From NCBI RefSeq assembly GCF_001421565.1, contig NZ_LMKQ01000001.1, forward strand, positions 1,983,651-2,047,650: a DNA stretch of 64,000 nt. Direction: 5' to 3'. The position numbers and the translations under genes were made by a program. Shown piece after piece: positions 1 through 8,376 of this stretch. The notes below the pieces were generated by a model. That model searched no databases, was not told the origin of the DNA, and worked only from the letters and a program-made list of their open reading frames with translations. Origin of the DNA: Agromyces sp. Leaf222 (lineage in GTDB: Bacteria; Actinomycetota; Actinomycetes; Actinomycetales; Microbacteriaceae). The stretch's first letter is position 1; each line of letters begins with the position of its first letter.

Positions 1-1137
1 GTCGACGTGCGCCCCGAGATCGAGCTGCCCGCCTACGACGGCCTCGAGATCACCGTCGACTCGGTCGAGGTCGGCGACGACGAGGTCACCGAAGAGCTCG
101 AGCGTCTCCGCACCCGTTTCGGCACGCTCGCCACCGTCGATCGTCCCGCCGCGAAGGGCGACTTCGTGACGCTCGACCTGGTCGCCACGATCGAGGGCGT
201 CGAGGTCGACACCGCCAACGGCATCTCCTACGAGCTCGGCTCCGGCGAGCTGCTCGAGGGCATCGACGAGGCGCTCGACTCGCTCACCGCCGGTGAGACC
301 ACCACGTTCGCGTCCAAGCTGCTCGGCGGCGAGCACGAGGGCCAGACCGCCGAGATCACCGTGACCGTCGGCGCCGTCAAGGAGCGCGAGCTCCCCGCCG
401 CCGACGACGACTTCGCGCAGATCGCCAGCGAGTTCGACACGCTCGACGAGCTGACCGCGAGCCTGACCGAGCAGGTCGCCCGCAACAAGTCCTTCGGCCA
501 GGGCTCGCAGGCCCGCGACCTCCTCGTCGACAAGCTCCTCGAGCTCGTCGAGGTCCCCGTCGCCGACAGCGTCATCGAAGACGAGGTGCACCGTCACCTC
601 GAGGGCGAGAACCGCCTCGAAGACGACGAGCACCGCGCCGAGGTCACCGAGGCGAGCACCAAGTCCTTCAAGACGCAGATCGTGCTCGACGCGATCGCCG
701 AGGCCGAGCAGGTCAAGGTCAGCCAGGAGGAGCTCACGCAGTACCTCGTGCAGGGCGCCGCGCAGTACGGCATGGACCCCAACGAGTTCGTGCAGATCCT
801 GAGCCAGCAGGGCCAGATCCCCGCCATGGTCGGCGAGGTCGCGCGCAACAAGGCGCTCGCGATCGCGCTCGGCAAGGCGAAGGTGTCGGATGCCGCGGGC
901 AAGCCCGTCGACCTCTCCGAGTTCACCGCGGTCGCCGACGACGAGGCTGCCGACGAGGCTCCCGTCGCCGAGGAGGCGCCGGCTGCCGACGAGGCTCCGG
1001 CCGCCGAAGAGGCTCCGGCCCCCAAGAAGCGCGCCACGAAGAAGGCCGCAGCCGAGGCCGAGGCTCCGGCCGAAGACGCCGCGGCAGAGAAGAAGCCGGC
1101 TCGCAAGCGCGCGCCGAAGAAGGCCGACGCCGAGTAA
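1..1137 (+). CDS. tig: Trigger factor, 5' end outside window
   Basis: Ribosome-associated chaperone and peptidyl-prolyl isomerase that meets nascent chains at the exit tunnel. The reading frame is open from base 1 (Val-Asp before the first in-frame GTG at 7), so the N-terminal ribosome-binding domain, about 115 residues by comparison with the family, lies upstream. Visible are the FKBP-like PPIase domain (residues ~25-115 of the 378 present) and the helical C-terminal chaperone domain (~125-305). The last ~70 residues are a low-complexity tail of Ala/Glu/Pro repeats followed by Lys/Arg-Ala blocks, typical of actinobacterial Tig. It is followed by a strong terminator and lies upstream of clpP1-clpP2-clpX, the classic tig-clp order. 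The identification is secure; only the true start cannot be seen. Confidence 0.96.
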   Translation, partial: VDVRPEIELPAYDGLEITVDSVEVGDDEVTEELERLRTRFGTLATVDRPAAKGDFVTLDLVATIEGVEVDTANGISYELGSGELLEGIDEALDSLTAGETTTFASKLLGGEHEGQTAEITVTVGAVKERELPAADDDFAQIASEFDTLDELTASLTEQVARNKSFGQGSQARDLLVDKLLELVEVPVADSVIEDEVHRHLEGENRLEDDEHRAEVTEASTKSFKTQIVLDAIAEAEQVKVSQEELTQYLVQGAAQYGMDPNEFVQILSQQGQIPAMVGEVARNKALAIALGKAKVSDAAGKPVDLSEFTAVADDEAADEAPVAEEAPAADEAPAAEEAPAPKKRATKKAAAEAEAPAEDAAAEKKPARKRAPKKADAE

Positions 1138-1154
1138 TTCGAGCGTTCGATCAC

Positions 1155-1188
1155 CGCAGGGCCAGACGTCTCGACGTCTGGCCCTGCG
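1155..1188 (+). terminator. Rho-independent terminator after tig
   Basis: A perfect 15-bp stem (1155-1169 with 1174-1188, core GCAGGGCCAGACG) closes on a 4-nt loop and is followed by TCGTTCTC. It starts 17 nt after the tig stop codon. Confidence 0.85.
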
Positions 1189-1208
1189 TCGTTCTCGCAG
1201 GAGGAACC

Positions 1209-1694
1209 ATGGACGACTGGCAGCAGCGCATCGACGCCATCTGGAACGACACGTCGGGCAGGCTCGTCGACGACGAGCTGATCGCGCGCATCGACGCGAT
1301 CGCGGCGGAGCGGGGCGACGACGACGCGCAGGCCGTGCTCGAGCGCGCGGGAGCGCGCGACTCCGCCGGTCGCCCGGACGAGGCGGTACCGCTCTACGAG
1401 CGCGCGCTCCGGCTCGGCCTCGACGACGAGAACCGCCCGCAGGCCGTCATCCAGATGGCGAGCAGCATCCGCAACCTCGGAGACAACGCCCGAGCCCTCG
1501 ACCTGCTCGAAGGCGAACTGCGCGACCACGCAGAGGCCCCGTATCGCGACGAGGTCGCCGCGTTCCTCGCGCTCGCCCTCGTCACGTCGGGCGAGGCCGA
1601 GCGCGCGGCATCCGTCGCCCTGCTCGCACTCGCACCGCACCTGCGGCGCTACACCCGGTCGGTGACGAACTACGCGCGCGAACTGCTCGACTGA
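1209..1694 (+). CDS. Tetratricopeptide-repeat protein (TPR_5-like)
   Basis: A 161-residue soluble all-helical protein with no signal peptide or membrane segment. Residues ~45-130 contain helix pairs with TPR spacing (blocks around GRPDEAVPLYERAL and LGDNARALDLLEGEL), matching the small actinobacterial tetratricopeptide group often found next to tig or clp genes. TPRs mediate protein-protein contacts; no partner can be named from sequence. The ATG at 1209 has a clear GGAGGA ribosome-binding site 5 nt upstream. It lies alone between the tig terminator and the clpP1 promoter. The family assignment is good; the function is unknown. Confidence 0.8.
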   Translation: MDDWQQRIDAIWNDTSGRLVDDELIARIDAIAAERGDDDAQAVLERAGARDSAGRPDEAVPLYERALRLGLDDENRPQAVIQMASSIRNLGDNARALDLLEGELRDHAEAPYRDEVAAFLALALVTSGEAERAASVALLALAPHLRRYTRSVTNYARELLD

Positions 1695-1759
1695 GTGGTC
1701 GGATGCCGCGGGCGACCGTGAACAGACCGGGCATCCGTGCTCGTCGACGCCCACCGATC

Positions 1760-1773
1760 CGCTGTGGGCGAAC
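1760..1773 (-). promoter_or_regulatory. ClgR-like box 1 upstream of clpP1
   Basis: On the minus strand this reads GTTCGCCCACAGCG, an exact fit to the GTTCGC-N5-GCG pattern described for the Clp regulator ClgR in Streptomyces. It lies about 60 nt upstream of the clpP1 -10 element. Confidence 0.5.
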
Positions 1774-1791
1774 CCGGCGCGACGCGGCATC

Positions 1792-1805
1792 CGCCGAGGG
1801 CGAAC
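1792..1805 (-). promoter_or_regulatory. ClgR-like box 2 upstream of clpP1
   Basis: The minus strand reads GTTCGCCCTCGGCG, again GTTCGC-N5-GCG. Its GCGAAC end also forms an inverted repeat with GTTCGC at 1812-1817, next to the expected -35 region. An activator at this place would contact RNA polymerase (inference). Confidence 0.55.
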
Positions 1806-1832
1806 AGCCGCGTTCGCGCGTGTTGCACCGGA

Positions 1833-1838
1833 TAGATT
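1833..1838 (+). promoter_or_regulatory. -10 element of the clpP1 promoter
   Basis: TAGATT fits the actinobacterial TANNNT -10 pattern. Transcription would start near 1845, giving a leader of ~27 nt with the AGAAGGAG ribosome-binding site. No good -35 hexamer is seen, consistent with an activator-dependent promoter. Confidence 0.55.
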
Positions 1839-1871
1839 CGACACAACGCGACAACGCAGAAGGAGCGACAC

Positions 1872-2456
1872 ATGGCCGAAGCGACACCCGGCACCGGAGT
1901 TTTCGATCGACTGCTGAAGGACCGCATCATCTGGCTCGGATCCGAGGTGCGTGACGAGAACGCCAACGAGATCGCAGCCAAGCTGCTGCTCCTGGCCGCC
2001 GAAGACCCGAAGAAGGACATCTACCTCTACGTCAACTCGCCCGGCGGGTCGATCACGGCCGGCATGGCGATCTACGACACCATGCAGTTCGTGCCGAACG
2101 ACATCGTCACCGTCGGCATCGGCATGGCCGCCTCGATGGGGCAGCTGCTCCTCACGGCGGGCACCAAGGGCAAGCGGTACATCACGCCGAACGCCCGAGT
2201 GCTCCTGCACCAGCCGCACGGCGGCTTCGGCGGCACCTCGAGCGACATCCAGACGCAGGCGCAGCTCATCGTCTCGATGAAGAACCGCCTCGCGGAGATC
2301 ACCGCCGCACAGACGGGCAAGTCCGTCGAGCAGATCAACGCCGACGGCGACCGCGACCGCTGGTTCACCGCGCAGGAGGCGCTCGAGTACGGATTCGTCG
2401 ACCACATCCGCGAGTCGGCCCTCGACGTCGCCGGCGGCGGCGGAACCCAGGCGTAG
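1872..2456 (+). CDS. clpP1: ATP-dependent Clp protease proteolytic subunit ClpP1
   Basis: Serine peptidase subunit of the Clp protease; in actinobacteria ClpP1 and ClpP2 rings combine into one mixed tetradecamer that receives substrates from ClpX or ClpC. At 194 residues it is the family's usual length. The catalytic triad is Ser88 (GMAASMG), His113 (LLHQPHGG) and Asp162 (DGDRDRW), with spacing matching known ClpPs. The glycine-rich NSPGGS oxyanion strand is at ~55-60. The start ATG at 1872 has AGAAGGAG 7 nt upstream. clpP2 follows after 26 nt, so the two are co-transcribed and made in balance. Two ClgR-like boxes precede its promoter. Confidence 0.97.
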   Translation: MAEATPGTGVFDRLLKDRIIWLGSEVRDENANEIAAKLLLLAAEDPKKDIYLYVNSPGGSITAGMAIYDTMQFVPNDIVTVGIGMAASMGQLLLTAGTKGKRYITPNARVLLHQPHGGFGGTSSDIQTQAQLIVSMKNRLAEITAAQTGKSVEQINADGDRDRWFTAQEALEYGFVDHIRESALDVAGGGGTQA

Positions 2457-2482
2457 GCATCGAGAGAAGAGAGAACGAGCGA

Positions 2483-3151
2483 ATGAACATCCCCGCTTTC
2501 GGTGGCACCGCCTTCAACGGCGTGCAGGCTCCCGGGTCGCGCTACATCCTGCCGAGCTTCGAGGAGCGCACGGCCTACGGCTACAAGCGCCAGGACCCCT
2601 ACGCCAAGCTCTTCGAGGACCGCATCATCTTCCTCGGCGTGCAGGTCGACGACGCGTCGGCCGACGACATCATGGCGCAGCTGCTGGTGCTCGAGTCGAT
2701 GGATCCCGACCGCGACATCATCATGTACATCAACTCGCCCGGTGGCTCGTTCACGGCCATGACGGCGATCTACGACACGATGCAGTACATCCGGCCCGAG
2801 GTCATGACCGTCGTGCTCGGTCAGGCCGCGTCCGCCGCCGCCGTGCTGGCCGCCGCAGGCACCCCCGGCAAGCGCCTCGCGCTGCCGAACGCCCGCGTGC
2901 TGATCCACCAGCCCGCCATGGGCGAGGCCGGCCACGGCCAGGCGTCCGACATCGAGATCCAGGCCGCCGAGATCCTGCGCATGCGCACGTGGCTCGAAGA
3001 GACGCTCTCGCGTCACTCGAACCGCACCCCCGAGCAGGTGAACAGCGACATCGATCGCGACAAGATCCTGTCCGCGCAGGAGGCGTTCGAGTACGGTCTC
3101 ATCGACCAGGTGCTCACCTCGCGCAAGGCGCTGCCGGCGATCACGCGCTGA
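2483..3151 (+). CDS. clpP2: ATP-dependent Clp protease proteolytic subunit ClpP2
   Basis: Second, distinct ClpP paralogue (222 residues) with a longer N-terminus than ClpP1, as in other actinobacteria, where this part is processed. The triad is Ser117 (GQAASAAAV), His142 (LIHQP) and Asp193 (DIDRDKI); a two-residue insertion lies between His and Asp relative to ClpP1. The active-site sequence GQAASAA instead of GMAASMG is the usual ClpP2 signature. It follows clpP1 after 26 nt with a weak GAGAGAAGAGAG purine tract as ribosome-binding site, and a terminator follows it. In mycobacteria neither ring is active alone; the same is inferred here. Confidence 0.97.
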   Translation: MNIPAFGGTAFNGVQAPGSRYILPSFEERTAYGYKRQDPYAKLFEDRIIFLGVQVDDASADDIMAQLLVLESMDPDRDIIMYINSPGGSFTAMTAIYDTMQYIRPEVMTVVLGQAASAAAVLAAAGTPGKRLALPNARVLIHQPAMGEAGHGQASDIEIQAAEILRMRTWLEETLSRHSNRTPEQVNSDIDRDKILSAQEAFEYGLIDQVLTSRKALPAITR

Positions 3152-3180
3152 TCCCGTCGCGCTGACACCGCGCCGAGAAC

Positions 3181-3208
3181 GATGCCCCGGCGGATTCGCC
3201 GGGGCATC
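3181..3208 (+). terminator. Terminator after clpP1-clpP2
   Basis: A perfect 12-bp stem GATGCCCCGGCG / CGCCGGGGCATC with a GATT loop, 29 nt after the clpP2 stop. It separates the protease subunits from clpX, which has its own promoter. Confidence 0.85.
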
Positions 3209-3251
3209 TTCGCGTGGGCGGTGAAGCGGTTCCGATGAAACCGGGCTGCCC

Positions 3252-3265
3252 GTTCGCCCCGCGCG
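3252..3265 (+). promoter_or_regulatory. ClgR-like box upstream of clpX
   Basis: GTTCGCCCCGCGCG fits GTTCGC-N5-GCG and shares the GTTCGCCC core with both boxes before clpP1. It lies ~60 nt upstream of the clpX -10, the same distance as box 1 at clpP1. Confidence 0.5.
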
Positions 3266-3320
3266 AAACGTCGGCACGATCATTCCGGGCGCGTCTGGCC
3301 GTCGGGCGTTGATCTCGGGC

Positions 3321-3326
3321 TAGGCT
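3321..3326 (+). promoter_or_regulatory. -10 element of the clpX promoter
   Basis: TAGGCT, a TANNNT -10, 30 nt before the clpX ATG; the leader carries AGGGAGG as ribosome-binding site. Confidence 0.5.
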
Positions 3327-3356
3327 CGGAACAGACTCGTCGACAGGGAGGGTTCG

Positions 3357-4634
3357 ATGGCACGCATCGGGGAGAGCGCCGATCTGCTCAAGTGCTCGTT
3401 CTGCGGAAAGAGCCAGAAGCAGGTTCAGCAGTTGATCGCCGGTCCCGGCGTCTACATCTGCGACGAGTGCGTCGAGCTCTGCAACGAGATCATCGAGGAG
3501 CGGCTCGCCGAGTCCGGTGAGACCGAGGCGGGGGAGTTCGAGCTCCCCAAGCCGAAGGAGATCTTCGGATTCCTCGAGGAGTACGTCATCGGCCAGGAGG
3601 CCGCGAAGAAGGCACTCGCCGTCGCGGTCTACAACCACTACAAGCGTGTGCGGGCCAAGGCGACGTTGACCACCGCCGACCGCGCGCACGACGATGTCGA
3701 GATCGCCAAGTCGAACATCCTGCTCATCGGTCCGACGGGCTGCGGCAAGACCTATCTCGCGCAGACGCTCGCGAAGCAGTTGAACGTACCGTTCGCGGTC
3801 GCCGACGCCACGGCGCTGACCGAGGCCGGCTACGTCGGCGAAGACGTCGAGAACATCCTGCTGAAGCTGATCCAGGCCGCAGACTACGACGTCAAGCGTG
3901 CCGAGACCGGCATCATCTACATCGACGAGGTCGACAAGATCGCCCGCAAGGCCGAGAATCCGTCGATCACCCGCGACGTCTCGGGCGAGGGCGTGCAGCA
4001 GGCCCTGCTCAAGATCCTCGAGGGCACCGTCGCCTCCGTACCGCCGCAGGGCGGGCGCAAGCATCCACATCAGGAGTTCATCCAGATCGACACGACGAAC
4101 GTGCTGTTCATCGTCGCCGGCGCGTTCTCCGGACTCGAGAGCATCATCTCGTCGCGGGCCGGCAAGCGCGGCATCGGGTTCGGCGCTCCGCTCCACAACA
4201 AAGAGAGCGATGCGCAGCTGTTCAGCGAGGTGCTTCCCGAAGACCTCCACAAGTTCGGCCTGATCCCCGAGTTCATCGGCCGCCTTCCCGTGGTCGCCAC
4301 GGTGACGCCGCTCGATCGCGAGGCGCTCATGGAGATCCTGACCGTGCCGAAGAACGCCCTCGTCAAGCAGTACCAGCGCATGTTCGAGATCGACGGGGTG
4401 CAGCTCGACTTCGAGGAGGCCGCCCTCCAGGCGATCGCCGACCTCGCCGTGCTCCGCCAGACCGGCGCACGAGGGCTCCGCGCGATCATGGAGGAGGTGC
4501 TCGGGCCGATCATGTTCGAGGTGCCGTCCTCCACGGGCGTCGCCCGGGTCGTCGTGACCAAGGCCGCAGTGCTCGACAACGCGGCACCGACGATCGTGCC
4601 GCACAAGACGCGTCGCGCCGAGAAGTCCGCCTAA
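3357..4634 (+). CDS. clpX: ATP-dependent Clp protease ATP-binding subunit ClpX
   Basis: AAA+ unfoldase that recognises tagged or regulatory proteins and threads them into ClpP. The protein has 425 residues. The N-terminal zinc-binding domain has Cys13, Cys16, Cys35 and Cys38. Walker A is GPTGCGKT (125-132) and Walker [10 protein letters not shown] (~190-200). The IGF-type ClpP-docking loop is present as RGIGFGAP, and the C-terminal AAA+ small domain contains the sensor-2 GARGLRAI. The ATG at 3357 follows AGGGAGG. Its own promoter and a ClgR-like box lie upstream. Its stop TAA (4632-4634) is followed directly and in the same frame by coding sequence for a transporter. Confidence 0.98.
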   Translation: MARIGESADLLKCSFCGKSQKQVQQLIAGPGVYICDECVELCNEIIEERLAESGETEAGEFELPKPKEIFGFLEEYVIGQEAAKKALAVAVYNHYKRVRAKATLTTADRAHDDVEIAKSNILLIGPTGCGKTYLAQTLAKQLNVPFAVADATALTEAGYVGEDVENILLKLIQAADYDVKRAETGIIYIDEVDKIARKAENPSITRDVSGEGVQQALLKILEGTVASVPPQGGRKHPHQEFIQIDTTNVLFIVAGAFSGLESIISSRAGKRGIGFGAPLHNKESDAQLFSEVLPEDLHKFGLIPEFIGRLPVVATVTPLDREALMEILTVPKNALVKQYQRMFEIDGVQLDFEEAALQAIADLAVLRQTGARGLRAIMEEVLGPIMFEVPSSTGVARVVVTKAAVLDNAAPTIVPHKTRRAEKSA

Positions 4635-4733
4635 CCCGGCACGGCCATCTTCCACACGGTCGTCGCGGGGGTCATCGCCGCCATCACGGGCTTCGCTAGC
4701 TCGTTCGCGCTGGTCATCGCCGGGTTCGGCGCG

Positions 4734-5801
4734 GTGGGCGCGACCGATTCGCAGGCGGCATCCGGGCTCTTCGCCCTGTGCATCGCCACCGGCCTCACCT
4801 GCATCGTGCTGCCGATCGTGCTCCGGATGCCGGTCTCGTTCGCCTGGTCGACGCCGGGGGCGGCCCTGCTCGTCTCGGCGTCCACGACCACGCAGCAGTT
4901 CGGCGCGGCGATCGGCGCGTTCCTCGTCTGCGGCGCGCTCATCGTCGTCGCCGGACTCTGGCCGGCATTCGGCCGGCTCATCACGTCGATCCCGAAACCG
5001 CTCGCGAGCGCGATGCTCGCCGGCATCCTGTTCCCGATCTGCCTGGCGCCCGTCACGGCGACCGTGGAGCAGCCCGCGATCGCGGTGCCCATGGTGCTCG
5101 TCTGGCTGCTTCTGGCGCGCCTGGCGCCGCGGTGGGCGGTGCCTGCGGCCATGGCCGTCGCGGTCGTCGGCATCGGCATCATCGCTGGGCCGTCGGTGCT
5201 CGATGCCCCCACGGTGATGCCCGCGCTCGAGGTGGTGGCCCCCGTCTTCGATCCCGCGGTGATCGTGAGCCTCGGGCTGCCGCTGTTCGTCGTCACCATG
5301 GCCGGCCAGAACGTTCCCGGGTTCGCCGTGATGTCGACCTTCGGCTACGAAGCTCCTCCTCGGCCGGTGCTCGTGACCTCCGGCGCCGCGAGCATGGGCG
5401 CGGCCGTCTTCGGCGGCCATGCCATCAACCTGGCCGCGATCACGGCGGCGATCATGGCCGGCCCGGAGTCGAACCCCGATCCCGCGAAGCGCTGGATCGC
5501 CACGGTGTCGGCGGGCGGCTCCTACCTCGTGCTCGGCGCGGCCGCCGGACTCGCGGCGGCGATCGTGCAGGCGTCGCCGCCGATCATCATCACCGCGGTC
5601 GCCGGGCTCGCCTTGCTCGGCGCCCTGGTGGCTTCGGTCACGAGCGCACTCGAGGGCGTCGACTCGCGCATCGCGGCGATCGGCACGTTCCTCGTGACGG
5701 CGTCAGGCGTCGCCGTGGCCGGCATCGGCTCGGCGTTCTGGGGACTGCTCGTCGGAGGCGTGCTGCTCGTGTGGCTGCGGCCTCGCCGCGTTCGTGTGTG
5801 A
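4734..5801 (+). CDS. BenE family (benzoate/H+ symporter-like) permease, start unresolved
   Basis: Polytopic membrane protein of the benzoate transporter BenE family, expected to move benzoate-like acids across the inner membrane. About eleven hydrophobic segments are visible, and the family block GGHAINLAAITAAI sits in the second half. The first usable start codon is GTG at 4734, but the same frame is open back to 4635, the base after the clpX stop. Those 33 upstream codons encode a good first membrane helix (AITGFASSFALVIAG), yet contain no ATG, GTG or TTG. No ribosome-binding site precedes 4734. The 5' end may therefore be lost by deletion, use an unusual start, or be served by ribosomes leaving clpX. 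No aromatic-degradation genes are nearby. Confidence 0.7.
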   Translation: MGATDSQAASGLFALCIATGLTCIVLPIVLRMPVSFAWSTPGAALLVSASTTTQQFGAAIGAFLVCGALIVVAGLWPAFGRLITSIPKPLASAMLAGILFPICLAPVTATVEQPAIAVPMVLVWLLLARLAPRWAVPAAMAVAVVGIGIIAGPSVLDAPTVMPALEVVAPVFDPAVIVSLGLPLFVVTMAGQNVPGFAVMSTFGYEAPPRPVLVTSGAASMGAAVFGGHAINLAAITAAIMAGPESNPDPAKRWIATVSAGGSYLVLGAAAGLAAAIVQASPPIIITAVAGLALLGALVASVTSALEGVDSRIAAIGTFLVTASGVAVAGIGSAFWGLLVGGVLLVWLRPRRVRV

Positions 5802-5827
5802 AACCCTGGAACTGCGCCGCAGGGTGA

Positions 5828-5847
5828 GCAGCGGCGTCCGCCGTTGC
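5828..5847. terminator. Possible terminator between convergent genes
   Basis: GCAGCGGC / GCCGTTGC, an 8-bp stem with one G-U pair and a 4-nt loop, lies in the 53-nt gap between the permease and sepH. It pairs better when read on the plus strand. Confidence 0.4.
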
Positions 5848-5854
5848 GGAGGCG

Positions 5855-6931
5855 TCAGGCGAGGTCGTCGTCGGTGCGCGCGCCGAAGACGATCTCGTCC
5901 CAGCTCGGCATCGAGGCGCGACCCTTCTTCGAATTCCGCGGCGCGCTCGTCGAACCCGTCGTCGCCTTGCTGCCCCAGATCGAGCGGGCCGGACTCGACT
6001 GACGCTCGTCGGGCAGTTCGTCGTCACTGGAAGCCTGCGGGGGTGACGGCGGATCGATGGGCAGCGGCAGTTCGGGCTGCAGGTCGGCATCGGTGCTCGC
6101 CGCCTCGCGCTCGCCTCGGCGGCGACGCAGCGCCTCGAGCAGGTCGGCCGTCTCGCCGAGTGCCTGCGTCGGCTCATCGGCGCGCTTGATCGCCGCGCGC
6201 GACACGGCAGGGCTCGAAACCGACGTGGTCGAACGAGCGTAGGGGAGCGGCTCGAGGTGGGGTGCGGTGTCGAGCGGGTTGACGTCGGGCTCTTCGAACG
6301 TGAAGGCGCCGCTGTCGAAGCGGGAGTCCTCGTTGTCGGGACCGACTGCTCGCAGGCGCGGCATGAGCCCGCCCTTCAGCTCGCCCTGCTGCGAGAGCGT
6401 GGTGGCCTCGGAGTTCAGCGGCTGCAGCGACTGCTTGCGCGGCTCGAAGCCCCAGCGGGCGTCGTGGTCGATGCTGTCGGCCGTGAACTCGAGCTTGACG
6501 ATCCAGCCCCGTTCCTCGTCCTTCCAGCTCGCCCAGCGTTCGCCGAGCGCACCCAGCTTGGCGAGGCGATCGCGGATCGCGAGCCCGAACGTGACGGGCT
6601 CGTCGGAGTCCTGTTCGATGACCGCGTGCACGGGCACGGCGAGCGCGCTCGTCACCATGTGCTCGCGTTCGGCCACGACCGGGCCCTCGAAGCGCCGCAC
6701 GTAGTCGACCGACGCGCCGGTCACCTGGGCGACCTCTTCGGCCGAGAGGCCGGAGCGCACCAGGGCCTGGATCTCGCGCGGTGACGGTTTCGGTCCGGTG
6801 TGCACCTCGGGCTGCGCCTGGCGGATCCGAGACTGCAGTACTTCGTCGATCTCGATCCGGAATCGTGCGCCATCGTCGGATGCGGCCAGCAGCGCGCCGT
6901 TCTCGACTCCGATTACTTTGAGTTCCTGCAT
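5855..6931 (-). CDS. sepH: Septation protein SepH (DUF3071)
   Basis: Actinobacterial cell-division protein that binds and stabilises FtsZ filaments. It has 358 residues from the chosen ATG, which gives the conserved N-terminus MQELKVIGVENG; the frame is open 34 codons further up, but those residues do not look like the family. The conserved N-terminal domain (~1-170) includes a helix-turn-helix-like block (LSAEEVAQVTGASVDYVRRF) that in Streptomyces SepH is needed for FtsZ contact. The remainder is low-complexity and acidic/Pro-rich and ends with a short conserved WDEIVFG-like peptide. It is divergent from the DUF4193 gene and monocistronic here. Confidence 0.9.
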   Translation of the reverse strand: MQELKVIGVENGALLAASDDGARFRIEIDEVLQSRIRQAQPEVHTGPKPSPREIQALVRSGLSAEEVAQVTGASVDYVRRFEGPVVAEREHMVTSALAVPVHAVIEQDSDEPVTFGLAIRDRLAKLGALGERWASWKDEERGWIVKLEFTADSIDHDARWGFEPRKQSLQPLNSEATTLSQQGELKGGLMPRLRAVGPDNEDSRFDSGAFTFEEPDVNPLDTAPHLEPLPYARSTTSVSSPAVSRAAIKRADEPTQALGETADLLEALRRRRGEREAASTDADLQPELPLPIDPPSPPQASSDDELPDERQSSPARSIWGSKATTGSTSAPRNSKKGRASMPSWDEIVFGARTDDDLA

Positions 6932-7124
6932 CTCGACAAGCCCTTCCGTGCTTCTGTCTCCGCCCAAGGATGCCATGTCGATCACGGCGATTCTGGGAAT
7001 ACCCCGGGCGCGCCGGAAGTTGAGAGGGAGCAAATGGTAGACCAGCCTGAATGGTTTGCCAATGGCTGCGATTTGATGCAGACTATGGCCGCCGAATCTT
7101 CGGCGCTGAACGAAATGGATGGGA

Positions 7125-7418
7125 ATGGCAACGGATTACGACGCACCACGGAAGACCGAGGACGACTCCGAGTCGATCGAGGCCCTCAAGGAGCGCGTGC
7201 CTGACAAGATGTCCGGTGTGGTCGACGTCGAAGACGCCGACAACCCCGGTGGTTTCGACCTGCCCGGTGCCGACCTCTCGGACGTCGAACTCGACGTCGT
7301 CGTGCTGCCGCCGCAGGCGGACGAGTTCACATGCGTGAACTGCTTCCTGGTGAAGCATCGCTCGCAGATCGATCACGAGTCAAAGCTCGGACCGATCTGC
7401 CAGGAGTGCGCTGCCTAG
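7125..7418 (+). CDS. DUF4193 domain protein
   Basis: A 97-residue acidic protein of the actinobacterial DUF4193 family, function unknown. The C-terminal part carries CVNC and CQEC pairs ~25 residues apart, a likely small zinc ribbon. The first part is rich in Asp and Glu. I start at ATG 7125, preceded by GGATGGGA, because the protein then begins MATDYDAPR as in relatives; an ATG two codons earlier is possible. Its stop TAG lies in the palindrome CTAG shared with the stop of the convergent DUF3093 gene. Confidence 0.85.
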   Translation: MATDYDAPRKTEDDSESIEALKERVPDKMSGVVDVEDADNPGGFDLPGADLSDVELDVVVLPPQADEFTCVNCFLVKHRSQIDHESKLGPICQECAA

Positions 7419-7879
7419 TCGGCGCTCTCCCCGTGCTCTGGCCGTCGCGATCCATTGATCGCGGCGGCCAATTCATTTGCCTCGCGGCTCGACACGAGCC
7501 AGTAGGGCACGGGGTCCGCCGGGTCCTCGATGGGGATCCGCACGACGGGCTTCACCCATCCCCGGATCACGAGGAAGGCCCTGGCGTCGAGTCCCGTTCC
7601 GGTCTCGACCCGCGCACGTTCGTCGTACGCAGCGACGGCATGCCCGGTCTGGCTCAGCGGGATCTCGGCGCGACCCGCCCGCAGCACGCCGTCGGAGATC
7701 TCGATCAGGGGTGAGGTCACCGACAACACGCCGATGCACGCACCGTAGAGCACGATGCCCGTGATGATGCCGGCCGGCATCGAGACCGGTGCGAGCACGA
7801 GGATGCTCGCCGGCACGAGGAGCAGGGTGGCGATGTAGATCCACGGGGTCGGCCAGAGGCGTTCGCGATACACGGGCAT
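7415..7879 (-). CDS. DUF3093 membrane protein
   Basis: A 154-residue actinobacterial membrane protein with two close N-terminal hydrophobic segments (~13-32 and ~34-53) and a cytoplasmic or surface beta-rich remainder that includes the DUF3093-typical LVIRGWVKPVVRI block. No enzymatic motif is seen. It is divergent from dut; the gap of 38 nt must hold both promoters. The same DUF3093-dut-DUF3710-DUF3159 arrangement is common in Micrococcales, so a link with envelope or nucleotide housekeeping is only contextual. Confidence 0.85.
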   Translation of the reverse strand: MPVYRERLWPTPWIYIATLLLVPASILVLAPVSMPAGIITGIVLYGACIGVLSVTSPLIEISDGVLRAGRAEIPLSQTGHAVAAYDERARVETGTGLDARAFLVIRGWVKPVVRIPIEDPADPVPYWLVSSREANELAAAINGSRRPEHGESAD

Positions 7880-7905
7880 GGCTCTATTCGATCAGACTTC
7901 TGCAC

Positions 7906-7911
7906 TACCCT
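7906..7911 (+). promoter_or_regulatory. Leaderless promoter -10 of dut
   Basis: TACCCT ends 6 nt before the dut GTG, so the transcript would begin at the start codon; there is no ribosome-binding site. Confidence 0.55.
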
Positions 7912-7917
7912 CGAACG

Positions 7918-8376
7918 GTGACCGATTCCGTCGAGGTGCTCATCACCGCAGACCGTGTTCCCGCCTACGCCCACGCCGGCGATGCCGGAGCCGACCTGCA
8001 TGCCTCCGAGGCGATCGTGCTCGAGCCCGGTGAGCGGGCGACCGTCGGCACCGGCGTCGCGATCGCCCTGCCCGACGGCTACGTCGGCTTCGTGGTTCCG
8101 CGCTCGGGCCTCGCCTTCAAGCACGGCATCACGATCGTGAACGCGCCGGGCACGGTCGACGCGGGGTACCGCGGCGAGATCAAGGTCGCGTTGTTGAACA
8201 CCGACACGAGTGAGCCGCACGCGATCGAGGTGGGCGACCGCATCGCCCAGCTCATCGTCATGCCGGTGAGCCGTGCGAGGTTCGTCGCAGTCGAGCGGCT
8301 CCCCGGGAGCCAGCGAGGCGAGGGGGGATTCGGCTCCACCGGTTTCGGGGAGCACAAGTCAGGAGAGAACGCGTGA
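7918..8376 (+). CDS. dut: Deoxyuridine 5'-triphosphate nucleotidohydrolase (dUTPase)
   Basis: Hydrolyses dUTP to dUMP and pyrophosphate, keeping uracil out of DNA and feeding dTMP synthesis. It has 152 residues and all five trimeric-dUTPase motifs: DAGADLH (motif 1), PRSGLA (motif 3), GTVDAGYRGEI (catalytic Asp region), GDRIAQLIV and the C-terminal glycine-rich arm RGEGGFGSTG. The GTG at 7918 gives the usual N-terminus; an ORF extension upstream crosses the divergent gene and is not used. It overlaps the next gene by GTGA, so the three genes to 9775 form an operon. Confidence 0.96.
   Translation: MTDSVEVLITADRVPAYAHAGDAGADLHASEAIVLEPGERATVGTGVAIALPDGYVGFVVPRSGLAFKHGITIVNAPGTVDAGYRGEIKVALLNTDTSEPHAIEVGDRIAQLIVMPVSRARFVAVERLPGSQRGEGGFGSTGFGEHKSGENA

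Noticed and set aside
1812..1817. LexA/SOS boxes near ruvC, rarA or elsewhere (TCGAAC-N4-GTTCGA)
   Set aside because: The only GCGAAC/GTTCGC pair found, before clpP1, has a 6-nt spacer and fits the ClgR pattern instead.
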